NCBI GenBank assembly: GCA_964352225.1
Contig: CAYGRM010000413.1
Span: 1 to 5,770, forward strand
DNA: 5,770 bases
Reading direction: 5' to 3'
Origin: CAJQQY01 sp964352225
GTDB taxonomy: Bacteria > Bacteroidota > Bacteroidia > Chitinophagales > Saprospiraceae
Positions 1-5,770 of this stretch are shown piece after piece. Position numbers and translations under genes: made by a program. The notes below the pieces were generated by a model that had not been told where the DNA came from, ran no database searches, and was given only the letters and a program-made list of their open reading frames with translations. Positions within the stretch are counted from its first letter, which is position 1, and each line of letters opens with the position of its first letter.

Positions 1-2270
1 AATTACAACTAATCATCTTCCTAGCTTTCTTAATCATTTTTAGCTGCCAAACTCCTAAAAATGAATCAGATATTTCAACGAATACAAATTCAACCTCTAC
101 CCAAAAGAACTCTTCAGAGGGTACTCCTGATGCCTCAACATTAGCAATGATTACAAAAATTAATGCGGCAAATTCCAGAATTGATCCTTCTAAAATCAGC
201 TCAGCAATGAACACGATCAGAGCGAATATGATTTTTCAACAAATGCAATCTGTAACTGGCAATGATAGAATAAATTTGGAATATAGATACTCGCGTGAGA
301 TTCTTCGAGCTGGCGAAACCACTATGGCAATCAACTCATTCTTATCTCTTATTGAGCAATTAAAAATACTTCAACTTCCTAACAAACAGCAAATTATGCT
401 CATGGTCAAAAAGGATTTAGCCATAGCCTATATGCGAAAAGCGGAACAAGAAAATTGTTTACAAAACCATACTGCAGAGTCTTGTATAATTCCTATTTCA
501 AAAAATGGGCAACACCAACTCAAAGAAGGGTCTCAAAAAACAATAGAGCTTTTAAATGAAATACTTGCGATTACACCTGAGGACAAAGACTGTCAATACC
601 TGCTAAATATAGCTCATATGACTCTTGGTCAATATCCTGATAAAGTCCCTGCTAAATTTAGAATTCCACCTAGTTATTTTAATTCTAGTGATGACATTGG
701 AACTTTTAAAGATATAGCGATGAACTTAGGAGTTGATCAAACTGCTTTGTCTGGTGGTACCTGTGTTGATGATTTTAATGGAGATGGCTACCTTGATATA
801 ATTGCTTCTTCATGGGGATTTTCAGATCAAATTCAATATTTTGAAAATGATAAAAAGGGAGGATTTGAAAATAAAACTAACTCGTCAGGATTAAAGGGAG
901 TTACCGGTGGGCTGAATCTTAGACATGCAGATTATAATAATGATGGTCATATTGATTTTCTAATTTTGCGAGGAGCTTGGTTTTCAAGTCAAGGAAAAAT
1001 TCCAAATTCTTTAATTAAAAATAATGGTGATGGAACGTTTACAGATGTAACTATAGAGGCTGGAATTTATTCAGAGGCTCCTACTCAAACTGCAGGATGG
1101 GCTGATTTCAATTTAGACGGGTGGTTAGATTTATTTATTGCCAATGAATCCAATGAAAAATATTCAACACCTTGTGAATTATTTGAAAGCAATGGCGACG
1201 GTACTTTTAAAAATGTTACTCAATCTGCTGGTTTAAATACGACTGGTTTTTTCAAGGGAGTTTCTTATGGTGATCTTAATCAGGATGGTTATCCTGACCT
1301 ATACCTTTCTAATCAAGGAGCAGCTAACCAACTTTTTATCAATAATTCAAATAGTGGAAATTTAAGCTTCACTTTGACATCTGCAGGTGTTGAACAACCA
1401 TTAGCAAGTTTTCCTACCTGGATTTTTGATTATAATAATGATGGGTTGGAGGATATTTTTGTATCAGGATATGGATATGGAAAATTGACTTCGGCTAGTT
1501 TGATGCTAGATGGGATTAATAAAAAAGGTCATCCTCAAAGACCTTATTTATATCGAAATAATGGAGATGGTAGCTTTACTGATGTATCCATTCAAATGGG
1601 ATTGAATGAACCAATTACCACGATGGGCTGCAATTTTGGAGATCTTGATAATGATGGGTTTTTAGATTTCTATTTAGCCACAGGAGAGCCAAATTTATTC
1701 TCTATCGTCCCAAATAGAATGTATCAAAATAAAGAAGGAAAAAAATTCCAAGATGTCACCTACAAATCAGGTTTTGGGCATATCCAAAAAGGACATGCCG
1801 TAGGTTTTGGAGATTTGGACCATGATGGAGACCAAGATATCTATGCAGTTATGGGTGGGGCCTACGATGGAGATGTTTATCAAAACATTCTTTTTGAAAA
1901 TCCGATTGGAAATAAAAATAACTGGGTCAGCATTTTATTGGAAGGAACTACTTCCAATAAATCTGCCATTGGAGCAAGATTGACCTTAACGATTGATGAA
2001 AATGGAAAGACTCGTAATGTATTTCATACAGTAGGGACAGGTGCCAGTTTTGGCGGAAATAGTTTGCTTGCAGAAATTGGAATAGGACAAGCTTCAACAA
2101 TTAAAACCCTTGAAATTATTTGGCCAAATAAAACTCAAAGGAAATCTATCTTCGAAAATATTCCTATTAATTCCTATTTGAAAATAACTGAAGGATTTGC
2201 TGATTTTAAAAAAATGGAATATGCAAAAACTCCTTTTAAAAAAGAAAAAATGGAACATCATCATCATTAA
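1..2270 (+). CDS. CRTAC1-like lipoprotein: TPR-like domain, seven FG-GAP/VCBS calcium repeats, C-terminal ASPIC/UnbV domain (5' end outside window)
   Basis: The open frame runs from base 3 without a stop to TAA at 2268-2270, giving 755 visible residues; the start codon lies left of the window. The ATG at 147 (visible residue 49) is internal, because the codons before it encode a lipoprotein signal peptide with lipobox Ile-Phe-Ser-Cys (Cys15, codon 45-47) and a Ser/Thr/Asn-rich tether. In order follow a TPR-like helical region (about residues 88-213) with Cys152, His156, Cys161 and His171; seven D-x-[DN]-x-D-G-x-x-D calcium loops starting at residues 257, 310, 368, 424, 476, 547 and 604, fitting a seven-bladed beta-propeller; and an ASPIC/UnbV domain (about 639-731). 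The tail is basic and ends in four histidines. Family knowledge places such proteins at the envelope as calcium-stabilised binding scaffolds; no catalytic residues are recognised. The ligand is unknown. Architecture is confident, biological role is not. Confidence 0.93.
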   Translation, partial: LQLIIFLAFLIIFSCQTPKNESDISTNTNSTSTQKNSSEGTPDASTLAMITKINAANSRIDPSKISSAMNTIRANMIFQQMQSVTGNDRINLEYRYSREILRAGETTMAINSFLSLIEQLKILQLPNKQQIMLMVKKDLAIAYMRKAEQENCLQNHTAESCIIPISKNGQHQLKEGSQKTIELLNEILAITPEDKDCQYLLNIAHMTLGQYPDKVPAKFRIPPSYFNSSDDIGTFKDIAMNLGVDQTALSGGTCVDDFNGDGYLDIIASSWGFSDQIQYFENDKKGGFENKTNSSGLKGVTGGLNLRHADYNNDGHIDFLILRGAWFSSQGKIPNSLIKNNGDGTFTDVTIEAGIYSEAPTQTAGWADFNLDGWLDLFIANESNEKYSTPCELFESNGDGTFKNVTQSAGLNTTGFFKGVSYGDLNQDGYPDLYLSNQGAANQLFINNSNSGNLSFTLTSAGVEQPLASFPTWIFDYNNDGLEDIFVSGYGYGKLTSASLMLDGINKKGHPQRPYLYRNNGDGSFTDVSIQMGLNEPITTMGCNFGDLDNDGFLDFYLATGEPNLFSIVPNRMYQNKEGKKFQDVTYKSGFGHIQKGHAVGFGDLDHDGDQDIYAVMGGAYDGDVYQNILFENPIGNKNNWVSILLEGTTSNKSAIGARLTLTIDENGKTRNVFHTVGTGASFGGNSLLAEIGIGQASTIKTLEIIWPNKTQRKSIFENIPINSYLKITEGFADFKKMEYAKTPFKKEKMEHHHH
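3..47 (+). other. Lipoprotein (type II) signal peptide, partial, of the plus-strand gene
   Basis: Bases 3-47 encode a strongly hydrophobic stretch (Leu, Ile, Phe rich) ending Ile-Phe-Ser-Cys, a standard lipobox. Cleavage before Cys15 (codon 45-47) and lipidation of that Cys would anchor the protein in a membrane. The residues after Cys (Gln-Thr-Pro-Lys-Asn-Glu) run into a Ser/Thr/Asn-rich spacer to about base 146. The N-terminal Met and basic residues are cut off by the window edge. This segment is the reason for rejecting ATG 147 as the start. No clear acidic surface-export signal follows the Cys, so inner-facing versus surface location is open. Confidence 0.85.
771..1838 (+). repeat. Seven-unit FG-GAP/VCBS calcium-loop repeat array (predicted seven-bladed propeller)
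   Basis: Seven Asp-rich loops of the form D-x-[DN]-x-D-G-x-x-D are seen: DFNGDGYLD, DYNNDGHID, DFNLDGWLD, DLNQDGYPD, DYNNDGLED, DLDNDGFLD and DLDHDGDQD. Successive starts are 53, 58, 56, 52, 71 and 57 residues apart. Several are preceded by a blade strand of the NNGDGTFTDVT type. In FG-GAP/integrin-alpha-like propellers such loops bind one calcium each and seven units close the propeller. All seven keep the first, third and fifth ligand positions, so all seven sites look functional. The propeller fold is inferred from family and spacing. Confidence 0.85.
1917..2195 (+). other. ASPIC/UnbV domain of the plus-strand protein
   Basis: This segment begins with Asn-Asn-Trp-Val after the last calcium loop. 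It carries the usual family landmarks: a small-residue Ala-Ile-Gly-Ala-Arg turn, an ASFGGNSLLAEIGIG segment, a hydrophobic strand ending Ile-Ile-Trp-Pro, and a closing Asn-Ile-Pro-Ile-Asn with an Ile-Thr-Glu-Gly strand. The domain is typically found C-terminal to FG-GAP repeats, as in cartilage acidic protein 1. Its biochemical function is not established. Confidence 0.85.
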
Positions 2271-2324
2271 TTTTAAAAAAAACTCCTTTTAGAATTCATT
2301 ATCTAAAATGAGTTTTTTTTAAAA
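2271..2324. terminator. Shared bidirectional intrinsic terminator
   Basis: Arms 2271-2285 and 2310-2324 are perfect 15-base inverted repeats (T4-A8-CTC against GAG-T8-A4). After one C/T mismatch (2286/2309), seven more pairs (2287-2293 with 2302-2308) close on an 8-base loop at 2294-2301. The outer stem has an A8 tract on the left and a T8 tract on the right, so transcripts from either strand end in a hairpin plus a U run. It starts directly after the plus-strand stop codon and lies 11 bases from the minus-strand stop codon, as expected for a terminator serving both convergent genes. The stem core is AT-rich with few G-C pairs, so efficiency is uncertain. Confidence 0.85.
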
Positions 2325-2335
2325 TCTAAATCCAA

Positions 2336-5300
2336 TTATTGGACTTCTTTGTTCATCTTGTAAATTTGCATAGCATCATTATTATTCGCAACGATGATGG
2401 TTGGATTTCCACTTCCTTGATCTAATATCTCAATTGCTCTGACATCTTTGTAAAGTGCTAATCCAGTTTTATAACTTTGCATTGGATTAAAATTACCTTT
2501 ACCATCTCCCAGTAAAATTTGTCCAATTCCGGCATCACTTCTCGTCGTTTCTATTTCACGATTATAGTAATTCCCACCAATTAAAAGGTCTAAATTTCCA
2601 TCCCCATTAAAGTCCTGTGAAACGATTCCAAAAATGGGAGAAATTTGAGCTTCGTTAGGAAGATGATGTAATTCAAATTCCCCATCCCCTAAGTTCTCAA
2701 TATAAACCGACTCAAACATTTTAACATTCCGATATTCTGCTCCTTCCTTTCTTGCCCCCAAAACTTCATCAATAGTGGCTTTTCCAAACTTGTCATAATC
2801 CTTAAATTCATCTTTGATAAAAGGCAATTGTTGAGAAGAACATTCTCTACCTCTTACTGGATAACACACTCCATCTTCATAATAACCTAAATATACATCG
2901 TGTGTTCCGTTATCGTCAAAGTCTTTGATGTATAAGGTAAATGGTTGATCTTTTGAAGCTTTGTATTTAATATTCAATCCTAAATTTCCTGCAATTAAAT
3001 CTTGATCTCCATCATTATCAATATCTGCAACAGTCAAATTATTCCACCATCCCTCAGTATTTTCCCATCCTACACTTTTAGAAACATCTGTTAATTTCCC
3101 TTCATTATTTTCATAACAAGTCAATCCCATCCACTCTCCAGCGATCATCAAATCTTCATCATTGTCTCCGTCATAATCCATCCATAATGCTGTAGTCACC
3201 ATTCCAACCTCCTGTAATCCTTCGGCAATTTCGTTAGTAAAATCTTTAAATTTCCCATCTTCATTCTTCAATAAAAAACTTTTTGGTGTCATTCCATATT
3301 TACCAGGTACTTGTCGCCCTCCCACAAATAAATCTAAATCTCCATCTTTATCAAAATCACTTGCTGCTACAGTTGCACCACTTGAATTCATTTTGGGAAG
3401 CATACCATTTGCTTTTGTAAAATTGCCTTTTCCATCATTTAAATAAATACGATCTTGATAATTAGTTGAATTTTCCTCATATTCATTCCCTCCGCTCACT
3501 ACATATAGATCAGCATCTCCATCTCCATCAGCATCAAAAAATAAGGCACCAATATCTTCTGAATTTTTATCCTGACTAAAACTATTCATAGAAGTTTTTT
3601 GAAATTGACCATCACTAGTTTGAGCATATATTTCACCACTTTGACCAATTGGGCCACCTATAAAAAAATCTTCTTTTCCATCTCCATTTACATCAGCTTT
3701 AGCTAAACAAGGGCCAAGCGTTGACATTTTATGTGGAATCAAAATCTCTCTAGCATAATCATCATATTCGTTTTCAGTATGCTTAAAATCAATTCCTACC
3801 TGAGATGTATCATGTACTAAAAGTGCGGTTTCTTTTATTAAATTATCTCCTGTCCCTATTGCATCTTTTTGACTTATAACTAAAAGTTGATTTGCTTTTA
3901 CATCACTCAAAACCGTACTTCGTCCATCAGGCCAAATGGCTGTTAGCTTATTGACTTTTGCATTTTTTCCTAAACCAAAATGCAAAACAGCTTCACTTGT
4001 TGACATGTAACCTCGAATGGGGGAAAGCTCTTGAACTTGCTTTTCACCTGATCCATATTCAATTTCTACAAAGGTTCCTATGGCTCCCAAATTTTTTCCA
4101 TCACCTCTCAAGGATAGTCTCAGATAATTATTAAGTCCTTTATCAGAAGAAATATTTTCAAAAATCCCGGCAGGGTCATTAGAGTTATTCGTGATAATAT
4201 CTAAATCTCCATCACCATCCAAATCAGCATAGGCTGATCCATTGGTAAAAGTTGGAGTTCCATGCCCCCAAGTCATACTCAAATCTGTAAAAGTTAGATC
4301 TCCATTATTTTTATAGATGAAATTTGGAATCTTAACTGATGGAGCTAATTCCATTACTTTTAGTGGATCTATCTTTTCTATTCCAGCTTCTTTTTGGGCT
4401 GCTACATATTCTCGTTTCTTTTTGGCATAATCATTATTTCTTACGTCTCTTAACTGCCCATTAGTCACATGCAGATCGGGATAACCATCATTATCAAAAT
4501 CACCTAAAAGTGTTGACCAACTCCAATCTGTACTAGATACTCCAGCCAATTGACCGATCTCACTATATGTCCCATTTCCATTGTTTAATTGCAACGCATT
4601 GAACATATATTGATAGTGGTATCCTGCATTGGCTAACTCCCAAAACTTCTGAGGATTCATTCCACTCATATTAGTTTTGAGTCGATAATTATCTGCAGCT
4701 ACCATATCTGCAGTATAAATATCCAACCAACCATCATTATTAATATCAGCTATATCAGCTCCCATACTAAAGTTACTCATATGTCTAATGGCTTCGTTAG
4801 CAATATTTGTATAAGTTCCATTTCCATTATTTTGATAAAAAATGTCTGGCTCTTCATAGTCACATGCCACATAAATATCAGGCCACCCATCTCGATTCAT
4901 ATCTCGAACAATTGCACTTAGAGAAAAAGAATAATTGGTAATTCCTGCTTCACCCGTAACATCAGTAAAAGTATTGTTACCATTATTATGATAAAGACGA
5001 TCAGTATAAGCGTAATTTCTTTTATCCTTTAATGCTCTTTTCATTTCAACAGGCGTAGGTGGTTGATTTGCTACATATAAATCCAAAAAACCATCTTTAT
5101 CAATATCCAACCAATTGGCCTGAATACTAAAACCTGCATCACTTATTCCATATTCCAATGCTTTTTCAGAAAAAGTAAGGTCCCCATTATTGATATATAA
5201 ATGATTGGTTCGAGCTGCATTATCTTCCACTAAAAATTTACAAACATAAATATCAAGGTGACCATCATTATTTACATCTGCAAAAGAAACACCTGTTGAC

Positions 5301-5674
5301 CAATCATTTGGATCATCAACTATTCCTGCTGAAACTGTAATATCTTCAAACTTCATATCTCCTTTATTGAGATATAATTTATCTGGAACCATATTCCCTG
5401 AAAAATATAAGTCTGGTAAACCATCATTGTTAATATCGCCAACACCAACTCCTGCCCCCATATACAAACCATCATATTTGAGGTAATTCATTTTGAGGTT
5501 TTCTTCAATAGCATTATTGAAGCTGATTCCTGTAGAACTGGCAGGTAATTGATTAAATAACTGAATAGAGGCTGGATCAATTTCACTTGTAGACAAGGGA
5601 ATTGTCTTGGAATTGTCGCCACAACTTAGAAATAAAACAATTATAAAAAATGTAAAAATAAATTTTTGAGTCAT
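2336..5674 (-). CDS. Large lipoprotein with two FG-GAP/VCBS calcium-repeat arrays flanking a central ASPIC/UnbV domain
   Basis: The 1112-residue protein starts at ATG 5674-5672 and stops at TAA 2338-2336. The start is supported because residues 1-18 form a complete lipoprotein signal: basic Lys4, a Phe/Ile/Val/Leu core and a Phe-Leu-Ser-Cys lipobox with Cys18. No Shine-Dalgarno sequence precedes it, and the leader is A/T-rich with A at -3, normal for Bacteroidota. Seven calcium loops begin at residues 80, 133, 190, 258, 310, 392 and 484; an ASPIC/UnbV domain spans about 515-601; seven more loops begin at 661, 714, 773, 833, 884, 918 and 1021. This length and order match a frequent Bacteroidota family often found near SusC/SusD-type genes, though none is in view. 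The inferred role is an envelope-anchored, calcium-stabilised binding or scaffold protein. No catalytic residues are recognised, and the substrate or partner is unknown. No frameshift or truncation is seen. Confidence 0.95.
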   Translation of the reverse strand: MTQKFIFTFFIIVLFLSCGDNSKTIPLSTSEIDPASIQLFNQLPASSTGISFNNAIEENLKMNYLKYDGLYMGAGVGVGDINNDGLPDLYFSGNMVPDKLYLNKGDMKFEDITVSAGIVDDPNDWSTGVSFADVNNDGHLDIYVCKFLVEDNAARTNHLYINNGDLTFSEKALEYGISDAGFSIQANWLDIDKDGFLDLYVANQPPTPVEMKRALKDKRNYAYTDRLYHNNGNNTFTDVTGEAGITNYSFSLSAIVRDMNRDGWPDIYVACDYEEPDIFYQNNGNGTYTNIANEAIRHMSNFSMGADIADINNDGWLDIYTADMVAADNYRLKTNMSGMNPQKFWELANAGYHYQYMFNALQLNNGNGTYSEIGQLAGVSSTDWSWSTLLGDFDNDGYPDLHVTNGQLRDVRNNDYAKKKREYVAAQKEAGIEKIDPLKVMELAPSVKIPNFIYKNNGDLTFTDLSMTWGHGTPTFTNGSAYADLDGDGDLDIITNNSNDPAGIFENISSDKGLNNYLRLSLRGDGKNLGAIGTFVEIEYGSGEKQVQELSPIRGYMSTSEAVLHFGLGKNAKVNKLTAIWPDGRSTVLSDVKANQLLVISQKDAIGTGDNLIKETALLVHDTSQVGIDFKHTENEYDDYAREILIPHKMSTLGPCLAKADVNGDGKEDFFIGGPIGQSGEIYAQTSDGQFQKTSMNSFSQDKNSEDIGALFFDADGDGDADLYVVSGGNEYEENSTNYQDRIYLNDGKGNFTKANGMLPKMNSSGATVAASDFDKDGDLDLFVGGRQVPGKYGMTPKSFLLKNEDGKFKDFTNEIAEGLQEVGMVTTALWMDYDGDNDEDLMIAGEWMGLTCYENNEGKLTDVSKSVGWENTEGWWNNLTVADIDNDGDQDLIAGNLGLNIKYKASKDQPFTLYIKDFDDNGTHDVYLGYYEDGVCYPVRGRECSSQQLPFIKDEFKDYDKFGKATIDEVLGARKEGAEYRNVKMFESVYIENLGDGEFELHHLPNEAQISPIFGIVSQDFNGDGNLDLLIGGNYYNREIETTRSDAGIGQILLGDGKGNFNPMQSYKTGLALYKDVRAIEILDQGSGNPTIIVANNNDAMQIYKMNKEVQ
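2588..3694 (-). repeat. Second FG-GAP/VCBS calcium-loop array (residues 661-1029), seven loops, two degenerate
   Basis: The loops are DVNGDGKED, DADGDGDAD, DFDKDGDLD, DYDGDNDED, DIDNDGDQD, DFDDNGTHD and DFNGDGNLD. The fourth has Asn in place of the conserved Gly and the sixth has Asn in place of the fifth-position Asp. Spacings are 53, 59, 60, 51, 34 and 103 residues, so the sixth loop sits unusually close to the fifth and is followed by a long segment containing Cys937 and Cys945. A second propeller is inferred, but with one or two irregular blades. Confidence 0.78.
3872..4132 (-). other. Central ASPIC/UnbV domain of the minus-strand protein (about residues 515-601)
   Basis: The segment has the family landmarks: an opening Asn-Asn-Tyr-Leu-Arg-Leu strand, a Gly-Ala-Ile-Gly turn, an RGYMSTSEAVLHFGLG stretch, an Ala-Ile-Trp-Pro-Asp-Gly strand and a closing Ala-Asn-Gln-Leu-Leu-Val-Ile strand. 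It lies directly after the first calcium-loop array and is followed by a linker of about 60 residues before the second array, so it is internal rather than C-terminal. Confidence 0.87.
4199..5437 (-). repeat. First FG-GAP/VCBS calcium-loop array (residues 80-492), seven intact loops
   Basis: The loops are DINNDGLPD, DVNNDGHLD, DIDKDGFLD, DMNRDGWPD, DINNDGWLD, DFDNDGYPD and DLDGDGDLD. All keep D-x-[DN]-x-D-G-x-x-D. Spacings are 53, 57, 68, 52, 82 and 92 residues. The wider gaps hold charged or aromatic insertions, including a segment with Asn-Pro-Gln-Lys-Phe-Trp and Gly-Tyr-His-Tyr-Gln-Tyr (about 340-358) and a Lys-rich helix (about 415-440), which I remember as recurrent in this Bacteroidota family. 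Seven loops fit one closed seven-bladed propeller. Confidence 0.85.
5621..5674 (-). other. Lipoprotein signal peptide of the minus-strand gene
   Basis: Residues 1-18 comprise Met-Thr-Gln-Lys, an uninterrupted Phe/Ile/Val/Leu core and the lipobox Phe-Leu-Ser-Cys, with Cys18 at codon 5623-5621. The following residues are Gly-Asp-Asn-Ser-Lys. This predicts signal peptidase II cleavage and a lipid anchor. There is no Asp directly after Cys, and no clear run of acidic residues that would mark surface export. Confidence 0.9.
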
Positions 5675-5724
5675 GGTGTATAATTTTAATTTGCTAAGAA
5701 TTACAATGAATTTTTTAAAAATAA

Positions 5725-5756
5725 CCTAAAAAAAAAACAAAATTATAAATTTTAGG
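5725..5756. repeat. Short inverted repeat around the candidate promoter
   Basis: CCTAAAA at 5725-5731 and TTTTAGG at 5750-5756 form a perfect 7-base inverted repeat with an 18-base spacer that contains the candidate -7 box and most of an A10 tract (5728-5737; T10 on the minus strand). It could be an operator-like site or a weak hairpin. In such A/T-rich DNA it may also be chance; the G-C pairs at each end are the only non-trivial part. Confidence 0.3.
5738..5745 (-). promoter_or_regulatory. Candidate Bacteroidota -7 promoter box for the minus-strand gene
   Basis: Read on the minus strand, the octamer is TAATTTTG, an exact match to the Bacteroidota -7 consensus TAnnTTTG. It lies about 63 bases before the ATG, implying a leader of roughly 50-60 bases. 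The matching -33 TTTG/TTG element would fall at about 5765-5768, where none is seen, and further upstream is outside the window. The region is very A/T-rich, so a chance match is possible. Confidence 0.4.
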
Positions 5757-5770
5757 ATAAAAAATAGACA

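Noticed and set aside
61..144. Short open frame of 27 codons on the plus strand starting at ATG 61
   Set aside because: It is out of frame with and inside the lipoprotein N-terminal coding region, has no recognisable features and looks like a chance shadow.
147..149. ATG as the start codon of the plus-strand gene
   Set aside because: The frame continues upstream to the window edge through a convincing lipobox and tether, so this Met is internal.
771..1838. EF-hand or dockerin calcium-binding domains
   Set aside because: The Asp-rich loops resemble EF-hand loops, but they recur about every 55 residues with beta-strand blade sequences and no flanking helix pairs, which fits FG-GAP/VCBS propellers.
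2250..2270. Met-Glu plus four histidines as a cloning-vector His tag
   Set aside because: Only four His codons, all CAT, followed directly by a native-looking terminator and the convergent gene; no vector sequence is present.
3009..5440. Regularly recurring CCATCATTATT words as a CRISPR or tandem DNA repeat array
   Set aside because: They lie inside an intact reading frame and encode protein calcium loops at irregular DNA intervals of about 100-300 bases or more.
2336..5674. Polysaccharide utilization locus
   Set aside because: Related lipoproteins often neighbour SusC/SusD genes, but no SusC, SusD or carbohydrate-active enzyme is in this window, so the claim cannot be supported here.
5675..5770. 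Additional small gene or RNA gene at the right edge
   Set aside because: The 96 bases are almost entirely A/T homopolymer-like sequence with no supported open frame and no tRNA-like or structured RNA pattern.

Overview
The window is AT-rich, with GC estimated by eye at roughly one third. It has the look of a Bacteroidota genome, probably a flavobacterium or cytophagan. The evidence is: two lipoproteins with short signal peptides ending in a Ser-Cys lipobox; no Shine-Dalgarno sequence before the one visible start codon; a possible TAnnTTTG-type -7 promoter box; and two protein architectures that are common in Bacteroidota (TPR + FG-GAP/VCBS + ASPIC/UnbV, and VCBS + ASPIC/UnbV + VCBS). Assignment below phylum is inference.

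Layout: nearly the whole window is two large convergent genes. The plus-strand gene enters from the left edge and stops at 2270; its start codon lies outside the window. It encodes a lipoprotein with a Ser/Thr-rich tether, a TPR-like helical domain carrying a Cys/His cluster, seven calcium-loop FG-GAP/VCBS repeats and a terminal ASPIC/UnbV domain (CRTAC1-like). The minus-strand gene (5674 to 2336) encodes a 1112-residue lipoprotein with seven calcium loops, a central ASPIC/UnbV domain and seven more calcium loops, two of them degenerate. Between the stop codons (2271-2335) lies one near-symmetrical A/T-flanked hairpin that can serve as terminator for both genes. The right edge (5675-5770) is the leader of the minus-strand gene; it holds a candidate -7 box, a T10 tract and a short inverted repeat.

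How the genes relate: both products are predicted to be exported, lipid-anchored, calcium-binding beta-propeller proteins with the same ASPIC/UnbV module. That suggests, but does not show, a related role at the cell envelope, such as binding protein or polysaccharide partners. They are not recent duplicates: domain order, domain number and sequence all differ. No SusC/SusD pair, enzyme, mobile element, RNA gene or CRISPR array is visible. I do not see a clearly new system here. The points most worth a second look are the Cys/His cluster of the first protein, the 7+7 repeat layout around the ASPIC domain in the second, and the shared terminator.
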